DNA from: Helicoverpa zea
Lineage: Eukaryota; Arthropoda; Insecta; Lepidoptera; Noctuidae
NCBI RefSeq assembly: GCF_022581195.2
Contig: NC_061456.1
Span: 9,798,501 to 9,862,500, forward strand
Length of the DNA stretch: 64,000 nt
Direction of reading: 5' to 3'
Shown here: positions 46,601 through 56,200 of the stretch, piece after piece
Position numbering within the stretch: the stretch's first letter is position 1
How the letters are laid out: each line of letters opens with the position of its first letter
Made by a program: the position numbers and the translations under genes
Notes under the pieces: generated by a model
Told to the model about the DNA's origin: nothing
The model's input: only the letters and a program-made list of their open reading frames with translations
The model's database searches: none

Positions 46601-47799
46601 AAGAGGTCCCAGGGAACCGGGGGTATAAGTACTTCGGAGCTGCTAAAGATTTGCCAGGTAAGTACAATGTTAAAGTATTCAAGTTTAGCTTTATCCATCC
46701 TTCTAGAGATCTCCTAACTTTGGACACAGGTCGCAAAAACTTTTTATTGTGAGTTGTTTTGTGTATTGTTGTTTTTAGAGAATTTATGTTTGACAAATTG
46801 TAACTTACTCGTCGAACAACAAAAAATTGAAGATCCTATTTTATTCAGGTGTCCGCGAGCTATTTGAACAAGAACCGCCGCCACCTCCGAGGCGAACTCG
46901 CGCTGATCTCATGAGAGACGTGGACGCCGACTATTACGGATACAGAGACGATGATGATGGACTGCTCATGCCTCTTGAACAAGAGGCTGAGAAAGAAGGT
47001 TCGTTGGTTTATCAAAATAGATGTTCATCATACTTTTGAAAGCTGTTAAAAAAATGTGGAAGATCATGCAGCGAACTCATGTGTGCGTGTGTAAGGTACG
47101 AGATCCGATGCTTATAATGATAATTTTACTTTATAGCCATATTGCGGGCTGTTGATGAGTGGAAGAGAAATAAAGAACAGGATAAGGATCAAGATTTACC
47201 TGAAGAGGAGAATATTTACCCAGAAGACGTGAGTTACATCTCTTTCGTACGAATATTCTTCATCATTTGTAGAGATGAACATTTTTAGTTTTTTTAGACG
47301 ATAGTACTATTGCTTATTGTGGATTTTAATAACTTATCTGTCTGTTGATTTGCTTACTAGAGGAAATAACTTGTATGGGGCTGATGATTTAAAATAAGCA
47401 ATCTACAGATAGCTCATTAAAATCAGCCGCGAATAACCATCCCAATAATAATTAATCATCATCCTCCTGCCCTTACCCAATTTTTATTTGGGATCGGCAC
47501 AGCATGTTTTCTTCTTCCATACTCTCTGTCTGCCGCCATCTCTCAAGTAACGTTATTTCTAGTCATGTCGACTTTCACACAAACCACCCAATAATAATGA
47601 TTAATATATGTATGTATTTCCTTAGCCTGATGACAAGCGAATAGAAGAAGACGAGGACGGCGAGCCAGTCCGGCAGTCAGTGACGTCACACGTCGCCGTG
47701 CCCTCGCAGAAGGACATAGAGGAAGCCCTGCTCAGACGGAAGAAACAAGAACTCTTGGAGAAGTATGGCTGCATGGATGTCAAGATGGAGACCAGTTGA
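40612..47799 (+). CDS. Isy1: Pre-mRNA splicing factor ISY1, 7 exons
   Basis: Component of the catalytic spliceosome, associated with the NineTeen/XAB2 complex, nuclear. Exons 40612-40614, 40881-40903, 41060-41223, 46454-46657, 46849-46998, 47137-47228, 47626-47799 give 810 nt, 269 residues (human ISY1 is about 285). The start MARNAEKAMTTLARWRAAQ, then RRPYLASEC, QAEKWRLQIVREIAKKVAQI, GLGEFRIRDLNDEINKL, GPKMLDQDGKEVPGNRGYKY and FFGAA-type blocks match the family along its length. The C-terminal third is acidic then basic and ends KYGCMDVKMETS. The first exon holds only the ATG. Intron 3 (5.2 kb) contains another gene and several MITEs, so splicing must cross a nested transcription unit. Confidence 0.97.
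40881..40903 (+). CDS. Isy1: ISY1 exon 2 (23-nt microexon)
   Basis: Between ctttccag and gtaagt, phase 0 to 2. Encodes ARNAEKA(M). Confidence 0.92.
41060..41223 (+). CDS. Isy1: ISY1 exon 3
   Basis: Between cttttcag and gtaagt, phase 2 to 1. Encodes TTLARWRAAQVQE through KKVAQIQN. Confidence 0.97.
41796..43212 (+). CDS. Nested gene exon 1
   Basis: Starts MEESDTTSVNNPT and ends RDTG|gtaagt in phase 1. Contains the octapeptide repeats at about 42060-42165. Confidence 0.85.
41796..43884 (+). CDS. Nested gene inside ISY1 intron 3, unknown function
   Basis: Two-exon gene on the same strand as its host: 41796-43212 and 43292-43884, joined G|GT across a 79-nt intron (gtaagt ... ttctag) to give 669 residues. 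N-terminal 80 residues are Ser/Pro/Asp-rich. Residues about 85-118 hold four 8-residue repeats of S(V/I)KSGQxG. Next comes a Lys/Glu helix region, then a globular Cys-containing domain (about 210-400) with NFPYHLFLIEIVINKIH, KSTLFAMTYDKI, PPCSTCVTKI and NMYYLSCCDGD ... GVIEVSVRMSFLGKEI. The C-terminus is a Lys/Gly run (GKGGKGKGKGKAGKKGKKGK). The globular part loosely recalls insect-specific C2-like domains of unknown function (DUF4776 type), common in testis-expressed fly proteins; this is a tentative reading. Own polyadenylation signal at 44034. ATG 41796 is the first Met; a 5' UTR exon is possible. Confidence 0.85.
42057..42165 (+). repeat. 24-bp coding tandem repeat in nested gene
   Basis: Four and a half copies of a 24-bp unit reading AGTGTCAAATCTGGCCAA..., encoding S(V/I)KSGQxG. 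The last copies differ at synonymous and hydrophobic positions. Confidence 0.85.
43292..43884 (+). CDS. Nested gene exon 2
   Basis: Starts after ttttctag, phase 1. Encodes RGPKYDEIYTKMNVNELRIK, a middle region with FELPKDATYPEKTYTSNLKY, and the Lys/Gly-rich tail; TAA at 43882-43884. Confidence 0.85.
44034..44039 (+). terminator. Nested gene polyadenylation signal AATAAA
   Basis: AATAAA 150 nt after the stop, with a second word at about 44050. Supports an independent transcript ending inside ISY1 intron 3. Confidence 0.5.
44558..45080. mobile_element. 523-bp GC-rich Harbinger-type MITE, TAA TSD
   Basis: Inverted ends GGCCTCATTTACGGAGACGC (left) and its complement at the right, flanked by TAA (44555-44557 and 45081-45083). 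The interior is GC-rich with many GCGTC/GACGC words, unlike surrounding DNA. Its right TAA is also the left TAA of the next element. Confidence 0.9.
45084..45293. mobile_element. 210-bp Harbinger-type MITE sharing a TAA with its neighbour
   Basis: Inverted ends GGCCCGGTTGTTCG and CGAACAACCGGGCC, flanked by TAA at 45081-45083 and 45294-45296. No coding content. Abuts the element at 44558-45080 with a single TAA between them. Confidence 0.9.
45759..45985. mobile_element. 227-bp MITE with 50-bp perfect inverted ends, TA TSD
   Basis: Both ends read TAGTTCGGCCATTCAGAGAA... with about 50 identical bases in inverse orientation, flanked by TA on each side (45757-45758, 45986-45987). The perfect match of the arms suggests recent activity or selection for hairpin structure. 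Tc1/mariner-type duplication. Confidence 0.88.
46041..46388. mobile_element. 348-bp MITE, TA TSD
   Basis: Ends G(G/A)TTGGACCACATCTGGCAGC in inverse orientation, about 33 bp with one mismatch, flanked by TA (46039-46040, 46389-46390). The interior is GC-richer with a small hairpin GCAGTATGCTGCC ... GGCAGCATACTGC near 46100-46140. Confidence 0.85.
46454..46657 (+). CDS. Isy1: ISY1 exon 4
   Basis: Between ctaccag and gtaagt, phase 1 to 1. Encodes AGLGEFRIRDLNDEINKL through YKYFGAAKDLP. Confidence 0.97.
46849..46998 (+). CDS. Isy1: ISY1 exon 5
   Basis: Between ttattcag and gttcgt, phase 1 to 1. Encodes VRELFEQEPPPPPRRTRADL and the YYGYRDDDDG block. Confidence 0.95.
47137..47228 (+). CDS. Isy1: ISY1 exon 6
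   Basis: Between tttatag and gtgagt, phase 1 to 0. Encodes ILRAVDEWKRNKEQ and an acidic stretch. Confidence 0.93.
47453..47586 (-). mobile_element. LINE 3' tail fragment with 12-bp TSD
   Basis: 134-bp insertion in ISY1 intron 6, flanked by CCCAATAATAAT at 47441-47452 and 47587-47598. The body (CATCATCCTCCTGCCC... TTTATTTGGGATCGGC) resembles a dispersed moth retroelement tail on the minus strand. Confidence 0.7.
47626..47799 (+). CDS. Isy1: ISY1 last exon
   Basis: After ccttag, phase 0. Encodes the C-terminal helix EEALLRRKKQELLEKYG and ends TGA at 47797-47799. Confidence 0.95.
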   Translation, partial: PDDKRIEEDEDGEPVRQSVTSHVAVPSQKDIEEALLRRKKQELLEKYGCMDVKMETS

Positions 47800-47826
47800 C
47801 AGTGATGTTGTGTAAATAATAGCAAT

Positions 47827-47832
47827 AATAAA
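47827..47832 (+). terminator. ISY1 polyadenylation signal AATAAA
   Basis: AATAAA 28 nt after the stop codon, which would give a very short 3' UTR. Confidence 0.65.
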
Positions 47833-50188
47833 CTAATATACAGTAGACTTTTATTTGATTTCACGAGTATCTTTATATCAGGGGTAAAAAAAGATGGTGT
47901 TGCTTTTCAAATTACTTTATTTTCGAACAGATTTGTTATTTAGACATAGGTTATCTAAGCAAAATATACACGATACTGGTGACATGTATGTCTATTCATT
48001 GGCCCTATGCCATAATGCAACAAAAAATTCGACTTGTTATAGGCCTAGCTACATCCGTTTGTATAAAAATTAAGATTCCAAAATGAACTATTGCACGATT
48101 TGTAAAGTCGGAAAAACAAAAGCCTCTTACTAACATCGAATACTGATAAAAATAATTTCATAAGACAGAAGATTCTAAACAATATAAGATTTTAAGTTCA
48201 CATCAATTAATTATCATCCACAATTATTTACCGATAATGGACTTCCGACTACACTTATTCAAATAGGAATGTATAAACTTAACATTATCGTAAGCTCTCA
48301 GAGAACTAATTCATTAATATCTAAAAACACGAGTCTTAAAACCCAGGAAAATTAAATAGAATAACTGACCTCAGAGTTGATTAGATTTCATGTACCAGTG
48401 ACCCGTTTGTGTTGATATACATAATTGCACGACTTTCCTTTGTTTTACCTTGTACATTGGTATCATAAGATTAGATTTCTGCGACTAACGGTACACGCAG
48501 TAAATATCCGAATTCGACGTCGTATACATAACAGAAGCAATAAAATTAATAAAATAACATTATATCTCAGTTCAGGAATCATGATGCGTAGCGTTTTTAA
48601 CAGCTTTGCATTCCTGAATAGCTCCCCGTATAAACTACGCCATATAGTAGAAACATAAGGAAGCGAAATCGTAGAGAAGATACATTTATTCTTCTCACAG
48701 ATAGACAAAGCATAATTCTATAGTAGATAACTTCGAGTCAAAGAATAAATTTCTTAACCATAATAAACTGTAACTTTAATTTTCATTTCATACATTTTAC
48801 CTCTTGTGATATTTAATATCTAAAATACACTTTGTTCTATATTATTATTTACGTGAGTGTACTAAAATACAACACTAAAGACTATTAAGTAACGCCCACA
48901 AAAAATAATTATTATTGTTGAATAAATCTATAAAATAATCTATGCTCTTGCCGTGATCCTGATCCGTATATTATTTATTTCTGCTAATCGAACTAAAAAT
49001 AGGTATGATTCAATAACATACAATGTTTTCTTGTGAAATGATTATTATATCGTTGTTTTAACTGCAATTTAGTGGCACAGGATGGTAACTTAGCAATGAC
49101 ACCTACGGAGTTAAGAACAATTAAAATAGGCGCCATTACTAATGGTATGGTAATTAATGCAGTAAATAAATTGAGAAGTAATTATTATTATATTGCATCG
49201 GTTACTACTGCTACGGTATCTAATGAAATACAATCGGAAGACAAGACAAACGAATGAAACGTCTATATGAATATCTCGTTTCAAATGGCTCGTAAAGACT
49301 GGTGCACACCAAATACTCACATTGCCTTATAGGATGTTCATGTAAGCAACAATGATAGGATTTTATGTGAACCAGTTCTTTAAAAAATCGCCCTAATTAG
49401 CAGGCGAGAGATCGAATTAAATATGATAGGGATGTGATCTATGTATCTTGTGCGATCATAAATCTGACGAAATCAGATACGAGTCAATACTGTAAAGATG
49501 ATTAATATCACGAATGTTTTGGTATTGCATAGATTGCTAATCAGAACCATTCGCAATCGTGTATGAAATTCTAATACTTAAAATTGGATTGAAAGTGAAA
49601 CTGACTAAATAAAAAAATAATGTTGTCCCACACAAAATAATACTCTACATCTAGTGTTTGGAACACAGAACCTTTCTGCAAAACTGGATTTAAATCGACA
49701 ACATTTATATGATACATAATGCAATAAATATTTTCAATACGAGACATTTCAAAGATCTACTAAAAAGCCTTTATTAATTGGGGCTACGTCCAAATATCAA
49801 TATAAGATGCATATCCACAAAGTATTAACATCTGATTCAATAAACTATTCAAGAATTTATCACAATTCTAATTTAAACTTACTTAGCGATTTCCCGTTAA
49901 CTCTAGCGGTAAGACAAATCCGCGTGAAGCGTTTAGATTCTTATATTTCCAACTTGCTTTCTGAATACACGCCGTTAGCTGGGTCTATCTAAATAAACAT
50001 AATTTTGCTATTATCATACTGGATTAGTGTCGTTTGTAACGGAGTAATGAACAGATGGAGTGTTTATGACTGCGAACGTGTCATTATTCTCTCTCGAATG
50101 TTCAGGGAATATAGAGGGAACCATGCGAGTGAGTACTCCATAGTATTCACTACTCCGTGTATAGTGGTAATGTTAGCTGCCATTACAA
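47833..50188. other. Convergent 3' region of ISY1 and aux
   Basis: AT-rich 2.3 kb between the two stop codons, with no protein-like frame. It may hold a long aux 3' UTR; a minus-strand AATAAA at 47916-47921 lies 90 nt past the ISY1 signal, so the two transcripts may nearly abut. Confidence 0.55.
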
Positions 50189-50299
50189 TTAGGACTGGAA
50201 CAAGTTTTGTTGTTTGGCGTCGTTCTCGAAGTCGCTCCACGCGTTATTCAGTTCCATGAAGATCATTTTTGCTATGTTCTCGTTGGATGTGCCCATTTG
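50189..50299 (-). CDS. aux: aux last exon
   Basis: Starts after gttaacag and encodes KMIFMELNNAWSDFEND, the last J-domain helix, ending QSTOP (TAA at 50189-50191). Confidence 0.96.
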   Translation of the reverse strand, partial: QMGTSNENIAKMIFMELNNAWSDFENDAKQQNLFQS

Positions 50300-53200
50300 C
50301 TGTTAACAAAAAAAATGTTGTGAAAAATAAGTTTGTTCACAAAATAAGATTAACATACCAAACATTTAAAAACTAACAGCCTTACTACAAAAACTTAAAC
50401 ATCTGTTGAACACTTGTCTAAAAAAGTGTGGTTGGCAAAAGGACCTTATTTCAACGTCATAATCTGTTTTTTTAGACAAGTGTTCAACAGACGTTTAAAA
50501 GTTTTTGTGGTACGACGGTAATAGTCAAGTAAACAATTATTCTCCACCACTTTTCTTACTTAATTTAGCAAGATTACATATTACCATCCTTACTCCAGAC
50601 TTCTTGCAAGCCAACGTTATGTCACCTGGCGTCGCGTCATGTGAGTCTTTTCAAGCTGTTTTTATTAATATTCGTCGTAGAAAAGCTCACACCAACATAT
50701 GCCCAGCGCGGGGAGTGTCAGCAAATTCCCCCAGTTGAGGGGAGGCCTTTGCCCAGCAGTGGACATTTCTCAGCTGTGACGACGATAGAAAATTTAAATT
50801 ACCCATTTTCTAAACTCATATAAAAATATAAGTTACCTTATCAGGATGCACAGCGAGACAGGCCTTCCTGTAGTTCCGCTTGACGTCAGCGGGCGTGACG
50901 AGTTGCGACATGTCGCAGCGTGTCCAGCGACAGTCGTCCCACACTACCGTGTGTAACGAGCATAGGAGAGCGCGGATGTTCGCCTTCTTGCCCTCCGTCT
51001 GTGTGAGAAGGAACAATAAAGTGTAAATATTTAGAAGAAAATCTTGGAAGAGACAGTGCCCGGGTCAAAAATAGTGGGCTCTGTAGGCTGACAATTATAA
51101 CTTTACACTTATTTCTTCTTTTTATGTACTCCCCCCTACACACTTACACTACACCTTATGTCCTACCCCAGTGGTTCCCAAACCTATTTTGTCTACTGCC
51201 CACTTTGAGAATAAATATTTTTTTAGCGCCCCCCTTTTTTTGAGTTCCGTACGCAAAGGGTAAAACGGGACCCTATTGTTTTCGCTCATGAACGGTTCAT
51301 GTTAGTTAGAGAGTTGAAATTTTCACAGATTAGATTTTTTGATATTTCTGTTGCCGCTATAACAACAAATACTGAAAACTAGAATAAAATAAATATTTTG
51401 GGGGGGCTCCCATACAAGAAACATGTTTTTTTTTGCTCATTTTTGCTCTGGTACGGAACCCTTCGTGTGCGAGTTCGACTCGCACTAGGCCGGTTTTTCA
51501 CCTATTTAAAAACCACTATAACTTCTTCGAAAATGTGTCTGTTGCCTTTTTATTTGTTTGTTTGAGTCTACTTTAATTACGAAACGAAGCGACAGACATT
51601 GATATGATTTTATTTTTTTCTATATTCAATAAAATAGGACAGATATATGAACTACGCGGAGAGAAATATAGAACCGAGTTTGAGCAATCTTTTAATTCAT
51701 ATTACTTAGTTGATGTTCACAATTTGTTGTTGAGAGTCGAAAGCTCATGCAGTCGTTGTCTAAGAGGCCTCCTAGCTAAATAAAATTACAAATCACCCCC
51801 CAGGCCTCTACACAACGCCCCCATTTTCTTTCTGGGTCTCTTACCGCCCCCCTTGAGACCTGCAGCGCCCACAAGGGGGCGTTATCGCCCACTTTGGGAA
51901 ACACTGTCCTACCCTCAGAAGCCGCTTTATGTATTACCCCAATGTATATCTTATATTCTCCCGTATTTTCTTGATATACTTTCAATATTTACTCCCCTTC
52001 AAGCTCCTTAATGTACTCCCCGCCTAACGCTAAAAAAATATGTGTCTCGTTGTATCATAAGCTAACTAGAAATCAAGTTTGAGTCTTCATCAAAAGATCG
52101 AAAGGTGTGGAGACAAAATGGGGAGGCCTTTGCCCAGCAGTGGGACAACACCGGCTAAGAAAAAAAAACTAGAAATCACACGAGTACTCTTTACAGGATA
52201 GCGCTGAAACATTCTATCAAGCATATCTTATAATATGGTAACTTACCCATTCATGAATTTTCAATTTTTCCGGGTCCATATCCTTCACCATTTCTTCCTT
52301 TCTCATGGCGTTCATGGTCTTGGGGCCAGTGTCCCTCTTGGCCGCGAAGTCGTAACCTTGGCTACCCAGGAGATCACCGAATACATCCATCGGCTTCCGA
52401 GGTTTGTCGTCAGCTGGAGTCTTTCCTGGTTCGAAGTGAGCACGGCTGTAAAATAACTTTGCAATTAGACAGATGTCCAAAGTTAATGAGTAAAAAAGTT
52501 GCCTTTGAGACTAGCGATCTTTTTTTGCTGTTTTTATTCTTTGCACTCTTTTCAGTAACCTGGGTTCCTAAAAGATGATATAAAGACTTTTTGCATGTAC
52601 TTGTAACTTCAGTTCATGTGGGTTGGCAGCCACTTTACCGTCAATAGGAAAAGTGGAGTTGCTTGGGAATAACCACCACTGTTATTCTTGGTAAGTGACC
52701 CTGTCCTGTGAGTATGTATGCATATTTACACAGGTATGAGTGAGGGGGAGGGGAATGGGGAGTCACGTAGTAGTACGGCAACAAAGCTCACTTGTAATCA
52801 GGCTGATGTTGTGGCGTATGCGGCATATGTGCCGGCGTATGAGCGGGAGACGCGCGCGGAGTTCCCGCGGCACTGGGCGCCGCGCTCAGCGTGGCCGCTG
52901 CTGTGGGCACCGCGCCTGCTAGCGTGCCGAGCGACGCGAAGGGGTCCGCCTTCTGTGTGGTGCCCGGTTGAGCACGGTCAAGAGGCACGCTTTGAGAACG
53001 ACCTGCGGAAATATTCGTCACTTTATTTTACTAGGCCTATGTATTCTCTCTATATGTACTCTTATCTCTTATGTACTCCTCCTATTTTTAACTGCCTCGT
53101 TGGTCTAGCTGTCGCAAGTGCGGCTGCTGAGCGCGAGGTCTCAGGTTCGATTCCCGAGTCGGGCCGAAATTGCTTTGTGGGTTTTAGAAGACTTTCACAA

Positions 53201-56200
53201 AGCAGCCCGGAGCCTGGAAGTTGGTGATTGATACACCCGTGCATCGGAGAGCACGTAAATGTCGGTCCTGCGCCTGATCTCTTTCCGGTCGTGCGGATTG
53301 CCGTCCCATCGGGCTATGAGAGTGAAGGAATAGGGAGTGCACTTGTGTCTGCGCAAATGCTCGTGCACTATAATATGTCCCGCGCAGTTGGCTAATCTCC
53401 TTAAATGAGAACAGCCGCCGTAGCCGATAATCGGCTAGGAGGACATCATCATCATCATCATCACTCCTCCTATATGCTTCTCCTATACACTACATAGTAA
53501 ATAAAATAATACATAAGAGTAGTGTTTGAGGAAGTGCAAATTTAACGAATACGATACGAATTTTCAATGAAATCGGATGGATGTGCCCACAATTTTTTTT
53601 GAGGGCTGGATCCGCCCTTGACTAGGACGACATTATTATGAAACTATATTTTCACAAGTTCTTTTTTGTAAATACACGATTATACGATAGTCAAATAAAA
53701 TCATTTGTCAAAAAACCCCTATGAACAGTGCAGTTACAGCAAGAATATTAATATACACACCTTCTTCCTGTATAAGTTGTGGTGTAAGCAGCGGTTCTAT
53801 CTTAGGCAATGGATCGTTGAGACCGAACGGGTCAAAGTTGAGCGGGTCGCTGGAGTTCACGTTAGTCTTCACCTCGGCCGTCTCCGTAGGCGGTGCGGGA
53901 AGGTCGCCGAATATGGACTCCGATGTAAATGCCTACAATATTAGTATATTTTGTAAGAATAAAGGGCAGTCAATTAAACTACGAAAAGTACCATTTATAG
54001 AAAAAAAAAACTTTTCTTCAAGCATAACTGTTTCTTTAGTTTCCATGTTATAAAATCATTTCCCTTTACTTTTAAAGCATTCTTCTGCTGAACCGTTGGA
54101 TATCAAATAAATACGAGGATACAACCTTCCAGAACGAGTAAGGCTACTTTCTATCATGGCGTAAAAGGGTTTCCCCCAATGTCGCAAATCAAAGAGAAAT
54201 ACTGCTAGTAAAGAAAACCTTCACACAAGACAAATGAACTCACCTGAGCTTTCTCCCCCTTATTAACACTGAGGAAATCACCGAACCCATCATCGGTCTG
54301 CTTCTCCATCATTCCGAAGAAGTCAAAAGAGTCTTCGCTTTTCAACTTTTTCTCCGGCTTCGGTTCTTGAGGAGCACTGGAGTTGAGGTTTAGGAAGTCT
54401 GCAGTATTTTCGGTAGGGACCGGGTCAGGTTGGGTCTGAGTAGGGGGAGGAGGCCGGGTAGGTGGTACGGGGGAGGGGGGAGCTGGCCGGGACGGACGTG
54501 AAGGCCGAGTTGGTGGCTCTGGTTCGCGTGCCGGGTAGTCGGCTGTCACTGTAGGTGTTAAATTAACGTTGAATTATTGTTTAGCAATTAATTCTGGAGA
54601 AAAATCACCAGTTAAAAATTAATGTTGGTATTTTTTTGTCAGGTTTAGTTAGGATAACATAGGAAATGAAATCGTAATGGCGGATTTTTGCGCATTTTTA
54701 GCGTAACTGAATCAGTTTTGCGCTAAAAAGAATGAGTGAAAACACATGCGGTCAGTTATTAAAATGGTAAAGTACTAAATAAACCATACAAACAATTAAT
54801 AACATAGTGCACGCTAAAATATGAAAGTGAGGTATAGTAAGTTCAACTCAGTCTTGCGCGCGGCCTTATGTGTGGGTAACCCTTGTACATATACAGTGAC
54901 TTTGTGTGCGTGACAAGAGGTACAGTCGGGTACAAATAAAGTTATTTAGGGGTTGTATAAGGCTGTTTAAAGAAAATCAGTTATTACGTAATTTAATGTT
55001 TATTTATTTATAACTAGCTTCTGCCCGCGACTTCGTACGCGGATCCTGTCCCTTATGCCAGCGACTACGGGGTCAGCAAAATCAAAGATCTGAACCGTCT
55101 GATATTGAATTTTAAGGGCCCGTTGACTTGAAAACAACGGAATACGGATAAACATTAGAAACGTTCCATATATTTAATTAAATTGGACTAAACAAAACGC
55201 TGAGAACTGAACCGCAATAGGCGTGATCATAGGGATAAAAGTAGTGATTCTAATAAGTCTGCATTTAAATTATGTGGCAAAAATGTTACACGTATTATTA
55301 CGTAAAAAAACATTAAATAGATGACAAAGTCGTGGTGACTTAGTGGAAGTCGTGGTGGTTTAGTGGGTAGAGAACCAATCTCTCAAGTATGAGCGTGCGT
55401 CTTTGATTCCAGGTCTGGCAAGTGCCTGCCAATGCAACTTTTCTAAGTTCGTATGTACTTTCTACGTATATTTTGGATACCAATAACCGTTATTTGGAGG
55501 GGATGTTAAACTGTAGGTTCCGGCTGTCATTGAACATTCTTGGCAGTCGTTATGGGTAGTCAGAAGCCAGTAAGTCTTACCAAGGTATGTTGGGTTGAGC
55601 GGGTAACCAGGTTGTGGAGGTCAGATAGGCAGTCGCTCCTTGTAAAACACTGGTACTCAGTTGCATCGTGACTGGAAGTCGACCATAACATAATTGGGAC
55701 AAAGGCTCTTGAGATAATAACGACAATAATAATGAGATATAGGCACCGCAGGACATCTGAGGCTGATGACGGGGAGTAGCAACCCCGCGGGGCTATACTA
55801 TATGCTGAGTTCTCCAGGGAGAGTATCCCCCATCTCCGGCCGGTCGGAGTGAACCATGACGGGGGTAGGTCTCACGCCTCTGGCTTGGCTTGGCCGTCCA
55901 GAGTGGAGTCGCTAGAGCAGGATTAGTAGCCCTGCTCGGAGGGTAGGTGCCTCATGGTAAGCACAGGGAGCGCGTAATCTGTGTTTAAAGTCCGCCGAGG
56001 TATCCTCACGCTTCAGGTTCCCGGGGGCCCAGTAAGTGAGGTGGCGAGTCTCCACCTGCCATTTTTACATGTACCATTGACATCCACTAACATCCCATCA
56101 CAAATAGCCCAAGTAGTTTCCCTCAATAGTTAGCAATAGTTTAGCACAGAACCGGGGATTGTCTTTTTTTTAACGACGTCCACCGGTGAATGTCCTTGGG

